From contig NZ_LJYG01000090.1 of the NCBI RefSeq assembly GCF_001440035.1, forward strand, positions 1 through 64,000: a DNA stretch of 64,000 nt, read 5' to 3'. The position numbers and the translations under genes are program-made. The notes below the pieces were generated by a model. That model searched no databases and was not told where the DNA came from. It was given only the letters and a program-made list of their open reading frames with translations. Below, in pieces: positions 9,384-19,418 of this stretch (position 1 is the first letter of the stretch; each line of letters starts with the position of its first letter). This DNA is from Bradyrhizobium manausense. GTDB lineage: Bacteria > Pseudomonadota > Alphaproteobacteria > Rhizobiales > Xanthobacteraceae.

Positions 9384-10434
9384 CGCCCGAAGGCTCTCGT
9401 TCCCCGGACCGTGTGAGCGCGGTATCGAACGCCATCCAGAACACCGAACCAAGGAAGAGCCCGGCCGCGATCAACATGGCGGCGGTGACCGCGATGGATA
9501 GTCCGTGAATGGCCGGCAGGATGAGGATCGCGGCCTCCAGCCAGCGCATCGCAAGCGTCAGCCCGCATAGCGCCAGCAGCCGATACGGGTCGGAACGCAC
9601 CCGGCTGCTCAACATCGCGCAGAACGGAAAGACGAATTGCCCGAATGAGAGCGCGGCGAGGACAAATTGCCAGCCGTGCTCCGCTCGCACCAGATACCAC
9701 GTGACCTCCTTGGGGATGTTGCCGGACCAGATCACGATGTACTGCATGGCGTGGAGATAGCACCACAGCAGCAGCACCGAGAGCAGGAGGCCGCTATACC
9801 CGCGGCTCGGACCGATGCTCCGCGGCGACAACAGCCCCGCTGCGATCACGAAGGCCGTTCCGTTCGCCAGCAGGAAGCTGAGAACGATGAGGCCATAGAT
9901 CGACGAGTGAAACTCCGGCTCCAGTGATTCCAGCCAGTCGATCCCGGCAAACGACACGGTCAGCGTCCAGACGATCGAACCGACCGATGCCGCGCGCACC
10001 ATGGCCTCGTCATTGCGCCAGGATCGCCGAAGCCATTCGGCGAGCACGATCCAGATCAGGAAATAGGCCACCGTGCGCAGTACGAAGAACCACGGCAAGA
10101 ACCAGTGCGCCCTAAACGGCGGCAATGAGGATCCGTCCGCGATGGCAGGATAGATCTGCCTCATGAACAACAGCACCGGAGTGAAAGTCAGCGCGGCGAC
10201 GGGTAGAATGCCAGTGGTCGCAATGAAGACCGGATGCAGCGTCTCGGTCCAGCGGCGCCGCACCAGATAGCTGGTCATGAAGACGATCAGCGCGCCGATC
10301 GGAATGGCGCCGAGGGCGCTCCAGGCGACGAGATAGGCTGATGTCGTCGACCTGGCGTCAATGACAAAGCCTGCGATCAGGACCAGGCCCGACACCACAG
10401 CGACCGAGCTTCTTGCGCTGCCGGGGAGACTCAT
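9325..10434 (-). CDS. actF: Alternative complex III membrane subunit ActF (quinol:cytochrome c oxidoreductase)
   Basis: The 369-aa protein is almost entirely membrane-embedded with about ten helices, and is the last gene of a six-gene act operon. Segments such as WFFVLRTVAYFLIWIVLAEWL, SFAGIDWLESLEP and CYLHAMQYIVIWSGN match ActF, the NrfD-related second quinone-type subunit. It lies 3' of actE with a 4-bp overlap. ActC and ActF form the membrane core of ACIII, which passes electrons from quinol to cytochrome c or straight to the caa3 oxidase encoded on the opposite strand. Assignment rests on gene order and topology. Confidence 0.85.
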   Translation of the reverse strand: MSLPGSARSSVAVVSGLVLIAGFVIDARSTTSAYLVAWSALGAIPIGALIVFMTSYLVRRRWTETLHPVFIATTGILPVAALTFTPVLLFMRQIYPAIADGSSLPPFRAHWFLPWFFVLRTVAYFLIWIVLAEWLRRSWRNDEAMVRAASVGSIVWTLTVSFAGIDWLESLEPEFHSSIYGLIVLSFLLANGTAFVIAAGLLSPRSIGPSRGYSGLLLSVLLLWCYLHAMQYIVIWSGNIPKEVTWYLVRAEHGWQFVLAALSFGQFVFPFCAMLSSRVRSDPYRLLALCGLTLAMRWLEAAILILPAIHGLSIAVTAAMLIAAGLFLGSVFWMAFDTALTRSGEREPSGAIWWRARAEAGARSARQER

Positions 10435-10961
10435 GGCCGGCTCTCCAGCCGGGCCCGCTCATCCGCCGGCATGTCGTCGAGCGAGGCATGGCGGCTGAGC
10501 TGGAGCGCACGGATATAGGCGACGATCGCCCAGCGATCCCTGGGCGGGACGCGGGCCGCATAGGAATACATCGCGCCGTGACCGTTGGTGATCACGTCGA
10601 AAAAGTATTGGTCTTCCGCGGTCCGTAGCCGGTCGTCGTGATAGCTCGTCGGGCGCGGCATGCCGCGCTGAACGACGATGCCTGTTCCATCGCCGCCGGC
10701 GCCGTGGCACGGCGAGCAGAATATGCCGAAACGCTCTCGCCCCCGCGCCAGCAGTTCGGCCGAGAGTGCAGGCTTGGTGCTGGCCGCCTTCTCCAGCTCT
10801 AGGTCATCCCGGGCAACCGTGTTCGCCGGCGGCGGCCGCAGCACGCTGCCGCGAAACAGCGGCGCGCGCGAATATTCGCTGTAGCGCGGCTGCTCGTCCA
10901 TGTTCTGGTCACAGGCGGCGAGCAGGCCCGCGAGCGCAACGATGGCGAGCCACCTGTTCAT
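10431..10961 (-). CDS. actE: Alternative complex III monohaem cytochrome c subunit ActE
   Basis: A 176-aa lipoprotein-type cytochrome c. The signal peptide ends in a lipobox (LLAAC), placing the protein on the periplasmic face. One haem-binding motif CSPCH sits in ERFGIFCSPCHGAGGDG. A distal Met in GRGMPRP-like context (VVQRGMPRPTSY) and YIRALQLSRHA complete the class I fold. In ACIII this subunit carries electrons from the ActB clusters or ActA haems to the terminal oxidase. It overlaps actD by 4 bp. Confidence 0.88.
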   Translation of the reverse strand: MNRWLAIVALAGLLAACDQNMDEQPRYSEYSRAPLFRGSVLRPPPANTVARDDLELEKAASTKPALSAELLARGRERFGIFCSPCHGAGGDGTGIVVQRGMPRPTSYHDDRLRTAEDQYFFDVITNGHGAMYSYAARVPPRDRWAIVAYIRALQLSRHASLDDMPADERARLESRP

Positions 10962-11488
10962 TCCGGCACCAGCTCTACCGACAGCGCGCCGGCCCCGCTC
11001 AGGAACGCCAGCGTCTCGCCTGCATCGAACCTGGCATCGTCAGCGCCGACGCAAAGGAAGAACCGATCCTTGCTGGCACGGTGAAACCGCTTCCCATTGA
11101 ATACGGGATAGCTGAGCCGGGGCAGCCCGTTCTGCCACAGCATCCCGAACAGCATGGCGAGCGCGGAGAACAGGATGGTGAGCTCGAAGGTCACCACCGC
11201 GAAGGCCGAGATTGGATAGATTGGCCGTCCCCCGACATTGAGCGGATAGTCGTAGTTCGTGAAGAACTGCATCGCGAGCGCAGTGCTCGCGCCGGCGATG
11301 GCGCCGCCGAGTCCGATGAAGGAGATGGTGGGCCGCGGAAACCGCAGGATGCGATCCAGTCCATCGACTGGAAACGGCGAGAAGGCATCGAGATTGCGAT
11401 AGCCGGCCTCCCGCGCCTTGCGCGCCGCCGCCAGCAGATCTTCCGGGGACTTGAATTCCGCCAGCGCGCCGTAGAGCTGCTCAGCCAT
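10958..11488 (-). CDS. actD: Alternative complex III subunit ActD (DUF3341)
   Basis: The 176-aa product opens with MAEQLYGALAEFKSPEDLLAAARKAREAGYRNLDAFSPFPVDGL in short form typical of DUF3341: a small cytoplasmic domain that then enters two transmembrane helices (ISFIGLGGAIAGAS... and AFAVVTFELTILFSALAMLFG). ActD is a peripheral/membrane structural subunit of ACIII without cofactors. It overlaps both neighbours by a few bases, showing translational coupling in the act operon. Confidence 0.88.
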   Translation of the reverse strand: MAEQLYGALAEFKSPEDLLAAARKAREAGYRNLDAFSPFPVDGLDRILRFPRPTISFIGLGGAIAGASTALAMQFFTNYDYPLNVGGRPIYPISAFAVVTFELTILFSALAMLFGMLWQNGLPRLSYPVFNGKRFHRASKDRFFLCVGADDARFDAGETLAFLSGAGALSVELVPE

Positions 11489-12836
11489 GCTGCTGCCCCT
11501 CCTTCTCCTCGTGAAGCAGCTCCTTGCTCTCGAAGATCGAGATCATGGGAACGAGCCTGACGGCGATGAGGAACGGCACCAGGAACAGTCCGATCGTGCC
11601 GAAATAGGTCGACCAGTCCCAGAAGCTCGGCGTGAAGTGGCTCCACGATGAGACCAGAAAGTCGCGATAGAGGCTGGTGACAAGGATCATGTAGCGTTCG
11701 AGCCACATTCCGATCACGACCGACACGGAGATTAGCAGCAACATCCATCCGCTTCGGCGCACCGCGCGCCACCACAGCGCCTGCAGCGGGATGAAGTTGA
11801 AGATCACCGCGCCCCAATAGGTCCAGGCGTAGGCACCGGTGAACCGATCCACCAGCGTTTGCATCTCGTGCGCCTCACCGGAATAGACCGCATCGAATAC
11901 CTCGAAGACGTAGCCGTAGCCGGTCATCAGGCCGGTCGCGAGCAGGACTTTTCCAAGCAGATCGAGATGATCGTCGGTCACGAGGTTTTTCAACCCGAAC
12001 CACGAGCGCAGCGACACGGCGATGATGGAGACGACGGCGAAGCCGGAGAAGGCCGCACCCAGTACGAAGTAAGGTGGAAAGATCGTCGAGTGCCAGCCCG
12101 GGATCTGACCGGCGGCGAACAACAGCGACACCTCGCTGTGAACCGAGACGACCAGCGGAACAGCAAGCCCCGCGGTCAAGCGATACGCTTGCTGCCAGCG
12201 CTGCCAATGCCTGGCCGATCCACGCCAGCCGAGCGCGGTGATACCGAAGAAAACCTGCCAGCCGCGCCGCGTCGCCCGATCGCGTGCCGCGGCAAGATCA
12301 GGGATCAGGCCGGTGTACCAGAAGGCCAGCGACACTGTCAGATAGGTCAGCACCGCCCAGATGTCCCATTCCAGCGGGCTGCGGAACTGCGGCCACACGC
12401 CCATCGTCGCCGGATAGGGAAACATCCAGTAGACGTACCAGGGACGGCCGAGATGCAGGAACGGATAGATGCCGGCGCAGACGACTGCGAACAGCGTCAT
12501 GGTCTCGGCGAAGCGGTTGAGCGAGTTGCGCCACTCGCTGCCGGTCAACAGCAGCAGCGCGGAGATCAGCGTGCCGGCATGGCCGATGCCGAGCCACCAG
12601 ACGTAATTGTGGATCGCGAACGCCCAATTGACGGGGATGTTGATGCCCCAGATGCCGACGCCGCGCGTGAACAACGCGACCACGGAGACCATCAGCAACA
12701 GCAGCATCGCGCTCGCGACCGTCATCGCGATCACCCAGCGCCGGTCCGCCGGGAAATGCAGGGGAATGCCTGTGAGCTGGTCGGTCATGCCGCCCATGCT
12801 CTGGCGCGTCGGCAGGATGTCGGAGTGCTCGCTCAT
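11481..12836 (-). CDS. actC: Alternative complex III quinol-binding membrane subunit ActC (NrfD/PsrC family)
   Basis: A 451-aa polytopic protein with about ten helices. NrfD-type hallmarks include AIHNYVWWLGIGHAGTLISALLLL, PFLHLGRPWYVYWMFPYP and VSVHSEVSLLFAAGQIPGWH. In solved ACIII structures this is the main quinol-oxidising subunit, with proton-route residues in its helix bundle. The position directly after actB and the 8-bp overlap with actD fit the standard actABCDEF order. Confidence 0.9.
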   Translation of the reverse strand: MSEHSDILPTRQSMGGMTDQLTGIPLHFPADRRWVIAMTVASAMLLLLMVSVVALFTRGVGIWGINIPVNWAFAIHNYVWWLGIGHAGTLISALLLLTGSEWRNSLNRFAETMTLFAVVCAGIYPFLHLGRPWYVYWMFPYPATMGVWPQFRSPLEWDIWAVLTYLTVSLAFWYTGLIPDLAAARDRATRRGWQVFFGITALGWRGSARHWQRWQQAYRLTAGLAVPLVVSVHSEVSLLFAAGQIPGWHSTIFPPYFVLGAAFSGFAVVSIIAVSLRSWFGLKNLVTDDHLDLLGKVLLATGLMTGYGYVFEVFDAVYSGEAHEMQTLVDRFTGAYAWTYWGAVIFNFIPLQALWWRAVRRSGWMLLLISVSVVIGMWLERYMILVTSLYRDFLVSSWSHFTPSFWDWSTYFGTIGLFLVPFLIAVRLVPMISIFESKELLHEEKEGQQHG

Positions 12837-15718
12837 CCCTGCCTCGATTCCGGATCATCGTCGCGCCAGCGCGCCAGATAGGTCGTACGAGGCCGCGTCC
12901 CCAGCTCCTCCAGCAGGACGTAGTGTCGGCCATCGCGCTTCAGACGCGACACCTCAGAGTTCGGATCATTGATATCGCCGAACACGATCGCCTTGGTCGG
13001 GCAGGCCTGCTGGCAGGCCGTGACGATCTCGCCGTCGCGTATCGGGCGGTTCTCCTTGTCGGCGGCGACATGGGCCGCCTCGATGCGCTGGGTGCAATAG
13101 GTGCATTTCTCCATGACGCCGCGCGAGCGGACGGTCACGTCAGGATTATGGGCGGCGTGTTCAGGTGAATCCGTGGGCGACCGATAGTCGTAAAAATTGA
13201 AGCGCCGCACCTTGTAGGGGCAGTAGCTGGAGCAGGTCCGCGTGCCGATGCAGCGGTTGTAGACCATCTGGTTGACGCCCTCGGAATTGTGCGTCGTAGC
13301 GTGGACCGGGCAACCCATTTCGCAGGGCGCCTCCTCGCAATGCATGCAGGGTACCGGCTCGAAGAAGCTATGCGGCTCGGCGATGTCCCCAGTGTAATAG
13401 CGCGCGATGCGCAGCCAATGCATCTCGCGGCCGGCTCGGACCTGATCAGCGCCGACCACGGGAACGTTGTTCTCGGCCGTACAGGCGGTGACGCAGGCAT
13501 TGCAGCCGATGCAGCTATCGAGATCGATCACCATGCCCCAGGCGTTCTTGGCCGACGGCCAGGGGGCATAAAGACTGGCCTGCTCTGGCTTTACTTTCTC
13601 GACTTGTTCGGGGCTCAGCTCCCGCGCGAGATCAAAACCTTCGAGGCGATGATGCAGCTGCGTCACAGCGAGATCTTCGCGGCTGTCGAGCTTGCGCAGG
13701 CGTCCCTGCGCCAGCCATGGCTCGCCTGATGGCCTCACCTGATAGGCATCGTAGCCGAGATTGTCCCCCACCCGTCCTGCCCGGGTCCTGCCATAGCCGA
13801 GATAGAGCGCGACCGTGTTGTCGGCCTGGCCCGGCATGATCCAGAGCGGTCCCTTGATGCGACGCTCGCCGACCGTCACTTCGACGTGATCACCGTTGGT
13901 GGCGCTGAAGCGCGTCGCCAGCGCCGGGCTCACCGCGATCACGTTGCTCCATGTGACCGTCGTCAGCGTCTTCGGAAGCTCCTGAAGCCAGCCGATATTG
14001 GCGAATTGGCCATCCCAGACCGTCGGGTCCGGCCGGAACACGATGTCAAGGTCTCCAGCGCTGTTCGGGGGCACGATCGTGTTGCTTACGGGCGATGCGG
14101 TGACGAACGCTGCCGCTCCCGCGATGAAGCCGTCATGCAACGCCTGCTTCCACCGCGCTTCGAATGCGTCACCGAAACTCACTCGCCAGGTGTCGCGGAT
14201 TACAGCATCCGGCGTCTGATCTTCAGCGCCAAGCAGCTTCGCAAACACATCATGCACCGATCTGACGTCGTAGAATGGTGTCATCACCGGCTGAAGAATG
14301 ATCGCCGTGCCATCGACGGCGCGCGCATCGCTCCAGCTTTCCAGCGGATGCGCAAGGGGAAGCTGCCATTGGCAGAGCGCGCCGGTCTCGTCGCGGTGCA
14401 GACCGATATGAAACGAGGAGTGAACGCGCTTGAGGGCGTCGCCGACATTGAGCTCACCTGGGGCGCTGTAGACGGGATTGCAATCGATCACCAGCATCGT
14501 GGTGACGCGCTCCGCATTGATATCGGACACCAATTCGGTCAGCGTTCCCGCATCAGCCGGTCCCACCAGCGGCGCGGTCAGCTTCAGCGTTTGGCCGGCA
14601 TTGCCGAGCTGCTGGTTGATCCGGGCAATCCAGAGCGCTGTAGCTGCGCCGCCGCTCACTCCCGAGACGAACAACGAACGCCCCGCTCGATCCTTGCAAG
14701 CCGCGACCACGCGCGCAACCCAGCCAGCCTCGGCGTCCGTCACGTCCGGCTTCGATGCGCCGGCCACACCGAGCGCGTTGCCCAGCGCCTCCGCGAGCAC
14801 GGGCATTCGCCTTGCGTCGGCAATGAGCCGGTGCGCCGCCAGGGCGCCCGTTGCGGTCGGCACGCTCTCCGCCATGAACAGCCGATTGCCGGGCCGGTCA
14901 CTGGACCGTCGGCGTGCTTGCGACCAGCCGAGCGCGTTCCGTACCTGATCAGGCCCGGGACCCAGAAAATCATCGTCGAGGCCGACAATGACATCGCAGT
15001 CTGCAAGATCATAATGGAGATCGGCAGCCTGCCCATAGACTGCGGCGGTGATCTGTCGCCTCGCTTCATGTCCAGCAGCGGCATGCAGATGAGCGCGCGC
15101 CTTAGGAAACTGCTTCCGGAAGGCATCGATCTGCCGCAGCAACGTCGGCGACGTCGTCGGACCGAGCAGCAGCCGCACGCCCTCGCCCTGATCGCCGCGC
15201 CAGTTCTCGCGCATCGTACCGATCGCCGATTCCACATCGGCCCAGCTCACCGCTTCGCCATGTCGCGCTGGCGCTGCCGCACGATCGGGGTCGTAGAGTT
15301 GCAGCACCGCGCTCTGGATGAAGATGTCACTGCGGCCCTGCGTGGCCGGATGCTGTGGATTGCCATCGAGTTTGGTCGGTCGACCCGCATGTGCGGTGGC
15401 GATCACCGGCTGGGCATAGCCGTCGAGCAACACGGCTGTCGCATAATAGCGCGGCAGGCCGATGGTCTCGTTCGGCGGCTGGTCGACATAGGGCAATGCC
15501 GTGACGAACGAGCTCTTCTCGCAACCGGTCAGCCCCGCCAGCGCGAAGGACGCGCCCATCAGCTTCAGGAAGTCGCGGCGCGCTGTCTTGGAGAATTCGA
15601 GGGCCGATGGATATTCCGCCTCGATGAAGGCCTGAAACTGCGGATCGTCCGACAGCTCCTCGATGCCTGCCCACACGCGCGGCCCGTCCGCCGGTTGATG
15701 ATCGCTGCGGCGCTTCAT
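12833..15718 (-). CDS. actB: Alternative complex III iron-sulfur subunit ActB (molybdopterin oxidoreductase-like + ferredoxin domains)
   Basis: A 961-aa fusion. The N-terminus carries a twin-arginine signal (ARRDFLKLMGASFALAG). The first two thirds resemble molybdopterin oxidoreductases but in this family lack the cofactor. The C-terminal third is a multi-cluster ferredoxin domain with CIGCNACVTAC, CMHCEEAPCEMGCP, CIGTRTCSSYCPYK, CTYCTQRIEAA and CQQACP. The start at ATG 15718 is preferred because it overlaps the actA stop as ATGA; the frame is open a little further upstream. It conducts electrons from ActC to the haems of ActA/ActE in the periplasm. Confidence 0.92.
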   Translation of the reverse strand: MKRRSDHQPADGPRVWAGIEELSDDPQFQAFIEAEYPSALEFSKTARRDFLKLMGASFALAGLTGCEKSSFVTALPYVDQPPNETIGLPRYYATAVLLDGYAQPVIATAHAGRPTKLDGNPQHPATQGRSDIFIQSAVLQLYDPDRAAAPARHGEAVSWADVESAIGTMRENWRGDQGEGVRLLLGPTTSPTLLRQIDAFRKQFPKARAHLHAAAGHEARRQITAAVYGQAADLHYDLADCDVIVGLDDDFLGPGPDQVRNALGWSQARRRSSDRPGNRLFMAESVPTATGALAAHRLIADARRMPVLAEALGNALGVAGASKPDVTDAEAGWVARVVAACKDRAGRSLFVSGVSGGAATALWIARINQQLGNAGQTLKLTAPLVGPADAGTLTELVSDINAERVTTMLVIDCNPVYSAPGELNVGDALKRVHSSFHIGLHRDETGALCQWQLPLAHPLESWSDARAVDGTAIILQPVMTPFYDVRSVHDVFAKLLGAEDQTPDAVIRDTWRVSFGDAFEARWKQALHDGFIAGAAAFVTASPVSNTIVPPNSAGDLDIVFRPDPTVWDGQFANIGWLQELPKTLTTVTWSNVIAVSPALATRFSATNGDHVEVTVGERRIKGPLWIMPGQADNTVALYLGYGRTRAGRVGDNLGYDAYQVRPSGEPWLAQGRLRKLDSREDLAVTQLHHRLEGFDLARELSPEQVEKVKPEQASLYAPWPSAKNAWGMVIDLDSCIGCNACVTACTAENNVPVVGADQVRAGREMHWLRIARYYTGDIAEPHSFFEPVPCMHCEEAPCEMGCPVHATTHNSEGVNQMVYNRCIGTRTCSSYCPYKVRRFNFYDYRSPTDSPEHAAHNPDVTVRSRGVMEKCTYCTQRIEAAHVAADKENRPIRDGEIVTACQQACPTKAIVFGDINDPNSEVSRLKRDGRHYVLLEELGTRPRTTYLARWRDDDPESRQG

Positions 15719-16371
15719 CGGTGACACACATAGCAATGCGTGAGTTCGCCGAAGCGAATGCCTTCATGGACGGCGATGGCCTCGCCCTCCTTGCGCGCAT
15801 TCGCAGGCGGCGCCCACGCCATCTCGGTGACGTGATCCCTGGGGCGCAGATGCGGCGCGGGATCGCGGTGACAATCGATGCAGAACTGCATCGTGAACGC
15901 CTTGGCTCGATAGGTCAGCGCCATCTGGTCGATGAGGCCGTGGCAGCTTTCGCAGCCGACGCCCTTGGCAATGTGGATGTCGTGGCGGAAGAACACGTAG
16001 TCAGGCAGCTTTGCAACGCGCGTCCATGGAATCGGCGTGTTGTCGGCAAGGCTTTTCCGCACCGGTTCCAGCATCGACGCGTTGGTCCAGATCTGGGAAT
16101 GACATGTCATGCAGGTCTCGGTCGGTGGGAGGCCCGCTTGCGGCCCGGCCTCGACATTGCTGTGGCAATAGCGGCAGTCGATGCCAAGTTCCCCGGCATG
16201 ATGACGATGACTGAACGGCACCGGCTGATGCGGACGAATATCGGTCTCGGTCATGTACGACGAATGCGCGAAGCCGACAGCGGCCACGATGCTGCCGCCG
16301 GCGAGCGACAGGCCGCCAATCAGAAACAGGCGAATCCAGGTGTCCGCCACAGGAGAGAATATTTGCACCAT
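15715..16371 (-). CDS. actA: Alternative complex III pentahaem cytochrome c subunit ActA
   Basis: A 218-aa protein with one N-terminal membrane anchor (IRLFLIGGLSLAGGSIVAAV) and five CXXCH haem motifs: CRYCH, CMTCH, CESCH, CIDCH and CYVCH. This is the exact count for ActA. The first gene of the minus-strand act operon, it is divergent from the cox operon with about 120 bp between, so both could share one regulatory region. Expected location is periplasmic face of the inner membrane. Confidence 0.92.
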   Translation of the reverse strand: MVQIFSPVADTWIRLFLIGGLSLAGGSIVAAVGFAHSSYMTETDIRPHQPVPFSHRHHAGELGIDCRYCHSNVEAGPQAGLPPTETCMTCHSQIWTNASMLEPVRKSLADNTPIPWTRVAKLPDYVFFRHDIHIAKGVGCESCHGLIDQMALTYRAKAFTMQFCIDCHRDPAPHLRPRDHVTEMAWAPPANARKEGEAIAVHEGIRFGELTHCYVCHR

Positions 16372-16492
16372 TCTCGCCGTGACCTGAGAGCGAGCCGTCC
16401 GATCAACAATCTGGTGCCCGCGCGTTGGTTCCTAACGAAGGAACACAATCCCCGAGCGTGCATTGTCTCGCCGCGATCGAGGACAGCAGCAT

Positions 16493-16846
16493 ATGGCGGA
16501 CACCAACAACGTCGACTACGAGCGGTCGGACGTCAGGCTCCGCCTTGTGGGCTGGCTCGCGGCAGGCCTTGCAACTTTCGTCGTAGTCACTCCGCTCGTC
16601 CTGCCCCTGATGTTTCCATCGTCGACCAAACACGTCACGCCTGCGAGCCGCCCGGCCATGAGCTCCAATGCACCTCCGCTCGAGGTCAGCCCGCAAACCA
16701 CGTTGCAGGCGACACGACAAGGGGAAGCGCAGATCGAGCGCAGCTACGGCTGGGCCGATCGGAGTCGCGGCGAGGTTCGCATCCCGATCGACCGTGCGGT
16801 CGATATCCTGGTGCGCAAGGGATTGCCCGGATGGCCCTCTCCATGA
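16493..16846 (+). CDS. Small membrane-anchored protein preceding the caa3 oxidase operon
   Basis: From ATG 16493 the 117-aa product begins MADTNNVDYERSDVRLR and has one transmembrane helix (LVGWLAAGLATFVVVTPLVL). A periplasmic tail follows, containing a conserved-looking 'YGWADRSRGEVRIPIDRAVD' motif. Similar anchored proteins precede cox genes in Rhizobiales and were proposed as assembly factors, but the function is not established. The gene lies 26 bp before coxB. Confidence 0.65.
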   Translation: MADTNNVDYERSDVRLRLVGWLAAGLATFVVVTPLVLPLMFPSSTKHVTPASRPAMSSNAPPLEVSPQTTLQATRQGEAQIERSYGWADRSRGEVRIPIDRAVDILVRKGLPGWPSP

Positions 16847-16872
16847 GCGCGCCCCGATCGGGGTTGCCCTAG

Positions 16873-17814
16873 ATGTGGCGCCAGTGGATACCGTTCTGGC
16901 AGCCCGGGCTCTCCACGCACAGCGGTGACGTCGATCTATTGTTCGCGGGCCTTCTGATCGTCAGCGCGCTGGTGATCGGGCTGTTGTTCTTTCTGCTCAC
17001 GCTGTTTTGCACGCGCTATCGCGCCGGCAACCAGACCGACCGGGATCATCGCGTCAAGAAGAGCTGGCATTGGGAGGTGAGCTGGACTGCCGCCTCGTTC
17101 GTCTGCTTCCTCGGCCTCTTCATCTGGGGCGCAAGCGTCTATTTCCAGATCTACCGCACGCCGGCCGACGAGCATGATGTCTTTGTCGTGGCCAAGCAGT
17201 GGATGTGGAAGACGCAGCATCCCGGCGGCCAGTCGGAGATCGACGCGCTGCATATCCCGATCAAGCGCCCCGTCCGCCTGGTGATGGCGTCGCAGGACGT
17301 CATTCACAGCTTCTTCATCCCGGCCCTCCGCCTCAAGCATGACGTGGTCCCTGGCCGCTATCAGGACCTCGAGATCGAGGTCGACAAGCCCGGCCATTAT
17401 CATCTGTTCTGCGCCGAATATTGCGGCACCGATCATTCCGGCATGATCGGCGAGGTCGTGGCGATGGAGCCGTCCGATTTCTCCAACTGGCTGACACAGC
17501 AGGCGCCATCGAGCCCGCTTGCGAGTGAAGGCAGCCAGCTGTTCCGCGAACTCGGCTGCAGCGGTTGCCATGGTAACGGCAGCGCAGTCCGCGCGCCGCC
17601 TCTCGAAGGCGTCTATGGGAAGCCCGTGCCGCTCTCGGACGGCACCACCGTGATCGCAGATGATAAATACATCCGGGATTCCATCCTGATGCCGCGCAGC
17701 CAGGTGGTCGCAAGCTATCAGCCGGTGATGCCTTCATTCGAAGGCAAGATCAGCGAGGACCAGCTGTTGCGCCTGGTCGCCTACATCAAATCGCTCGCAG
17801 GACATCAATCATGA
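16873..17814 (+). CDS. coxB: caa3-type cytochrome c oxidase subunit II with fused cytochrome c domain
   Basis: The 313-aa protein has two N-terminal helices, then the CuA domain. This shows the aromatic entry [10 protein letters not shown] and the binuclear copper ligands in [12 protein letters not shown] (about residue 180) with the upstream His in [12 protein letters not shown]. After a linker comes a haem c motif CSGCH (about residue 230) and a class I cytochrome c fold. That fusion defines the caa3 subtype. It accepts electrons from ACIII or soluble cytochrome c. The ATG of coxA overlaps its stop by 4 bp. Confidence 0.95.
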   Translation: MWRQWIPFWQPGLSTHSGDVDLLFAGLLIVSALVIGLLFFLLTLFCTRYRAGNQTDRDHRVKKSWHWEVSWTAASFVCFLGLFIWGASVYFQIYRTPADEHDVFVVAKQWMWKTQHPGGQSEIDALHIPIKRPVRLVMASQDVIHSFFIPALRLKHDVVPGRYQDLEIEVDKPGHYHLFCAEYCGTDHSGMIGEVVAMEPSDFSNWLTQQAPSSPLASEGSQLFRELGCSGCHGNGSAVRAPPLEGVYGKPVPLSDGTTVIADDKYIRDSILMPRSQVVASYQPVMPSFEGKISEDQLLRLVAYIKSLAGHQS

Positions 17815-19418
17815 GCGAAAAGAACTATCTCACCACCGATTTCACGCTGCGGTCCTGGTTCCTGACCACCGACCACAAGCGGATCGCGATCCTTTATTTC
17901 GCGAGCCTGATCTTCTTTTTCTTCGTCGGCGGCGCGGCCGCCACCGCGATCCGGATCGAGCTCGCGACGCCGCAGGCCGATCTCGTCAGCTCCGATGTCT
18001 ACAACCGCCTTTTCACCATGCATGGCATCATCATGGTGTGGTTCTTCCTGATTCCGTCTATTCCCAACACGCTCGGCAACTTCATTGTCCCGCTGATGAT
18101 CGGCGCGCGCGACCTCGCCTTCCCGCGGCTTAATTTGATGAGCTGGTACGTTTTCATGCTCGGCGGCTGCGTCACGCTGTTTGCGATCCTTGCCGGCGGC
18201 ATCGACACCGGCTGGACCTTCTACACGCCGTTCTCGACGCTCTACTCCAACAGCTATGTGATCGTCGCCGCCGCCGGCGTCTTCATCGCCGGCTTCTCAT
18301 CGATCCTGACTGGCCTCAATTTCATCGTCACCATCCATCGCCTGCGCGCGCCGGGACTGACCTGGTACCGGCTGCCGCTGTTCCTGTGGTCGCTCTACGC
18401 CACGTCGGTCATCCTGGTGCTGGCGACGCCCGTGCTTGCGATCACGCTGCTCCTGATGGCGACGGAACGGTTCTTCGGCGTCGGCATCTTCGATCCCCGT
18501 ATCGGCGGCGATCCGCTGCTGTTCCAGCATTTGTTCTGGTTCTACTCGCATCCCGCGGTGTACATCATGATCCTGCCGGGCATGGGCGTGATCAACGAAC
18601 TGGTCTCCTGCTTCTCGCGCAAGGAGGTGTTTGGCTACAAGTTCGTGGCGTGGTGCAGCCTCGCCATCGCCGCGGTCGGCTTCCTGGTCTGGGGCCACCA
18701 CATGTTCGTCAGCGGCCAGTCGCTGGTCGCAAGCCTCGTCTTCTCCTTCATGAGCTTCATCGTCGCGGTGCCATCAGCGATCAAGGTATTCAACTGGACC
18801 GCGACCCTGCACAAGGGCTCGATCCATTTCGATGCCCCGATGCTCTATGCGCTGGCCTTCATCGGCCTGTTCACCATCGGCGGCCTCACCGGCCTGTTCC
18901 TGGCCTGTCTCGCTTACGACGTGCACGCGACCGACACGTACTTTGTCGTCGCACATTTTCATTACATTATGGTCGGCGGCATGGTGACGGCCTATTTCGG
19001 CGGGCTGCACTATTGGTGGCCGAAGATCACCGGGCGGCTCTACTCGGAATATTGGGCGCGCACGGCCGCAGTACTGATCTTCTTCGGGTTCAACCTCACA
19101 TTCTTCCCGCAAATCATTCTCGGCGCCGAGGGCATGCCGCGGCGCTACCACGTCTATCCCCCGGAGTTTCAGGTCTGGAACGTGCTGTCCTCGGGAGGCG
19201 CCGCGATCCTCGCCGTCGCGTATCTGATGCCGCTGTTTTATCTCGGCTACTCCGCCTTCTTTGGCAAACGCGCCCCGGCGAACCCCTGGGACGCGCCGGG
19301 CCTCGAATGGCAGACGTCCTCGCCGCCGCCGGAGTTCAACTTTGAGACCCAACCCGTGGTGACGCGCGAGCCGTATCAATACAACGAGCGTTTCGAGGCG
19401 GAGCCGCAAAATGCCTGA
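17811..19418 (+). CDS. coxA: Cytochrome c oxidase subunit I (haem-copper oxidase catalytic subunit)
   Basis: A 535-aa polytopic protein with twelve predicted helices. The haem a ligand region is [13 protein letters not shown]. The CuB site and the cross-linked Tyr/His are in [16 protein letters not shown], the His pair in WGHHMFVSG, and the haem a/a3 ligands in [16 protein letters not shown]. Together these show a functional A-type haem-copper oxidase that reduces O2 and pumps protons. It overlaps coxB and coxC, so the cox genes form one translationally coupled operon. Confidence 0.96.
   Translation: MSEKNYLTTDFTLRSWFLTTDHKRIAILYFASLIFFFFVGGAAATAIRIELATPQADLVSSDVYNRLFTMHGIIMVWFFLIPSIPNTLGNFIVPLMIGARDLAFPRLNLMSWYVFMLGGCVTLFAILAGGIDTGWTFYTPFSTLYSNSYVIVAAAGVFIAGFSSILTGLNFIVTIHRLRAPGLTWYRLPLFLWSLYATSVILVLATPVLAITLLLMATERFFGVGIFDPRIGGDPLLFQHLFWFYSHPAVYIMILPGMGVINELVSCFSRKEVFGYKFVAWCSLAIAAVGFLVWGHHMFVSGQSLVASLVFSFMSFIVAVPSAIKVFNWTATLHKGSIHFDAPMLYALAFIGLFTIGGLTGLFLACLAYDVHATDTYFVVAHFHYIMVGGMVTAYFGGLHYWWPKITGRLYSEYWARTAAVLIFFGFNLTFFPQIILGAEGMPRRYHVYPPEFQVWNVLSSGGAAILAVAYLMPLFYLGYSAFFGKRAPANPWDAPGLEWQTSSPPPEFNFETQPVVTREPYQYNERFEAEPQNA

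Noticed and set aside
13886..15724. 612-codon plus-strand open frame
   Set aside because: Antisense to actB; GC-rich third positions remove stops on the opposite strand.
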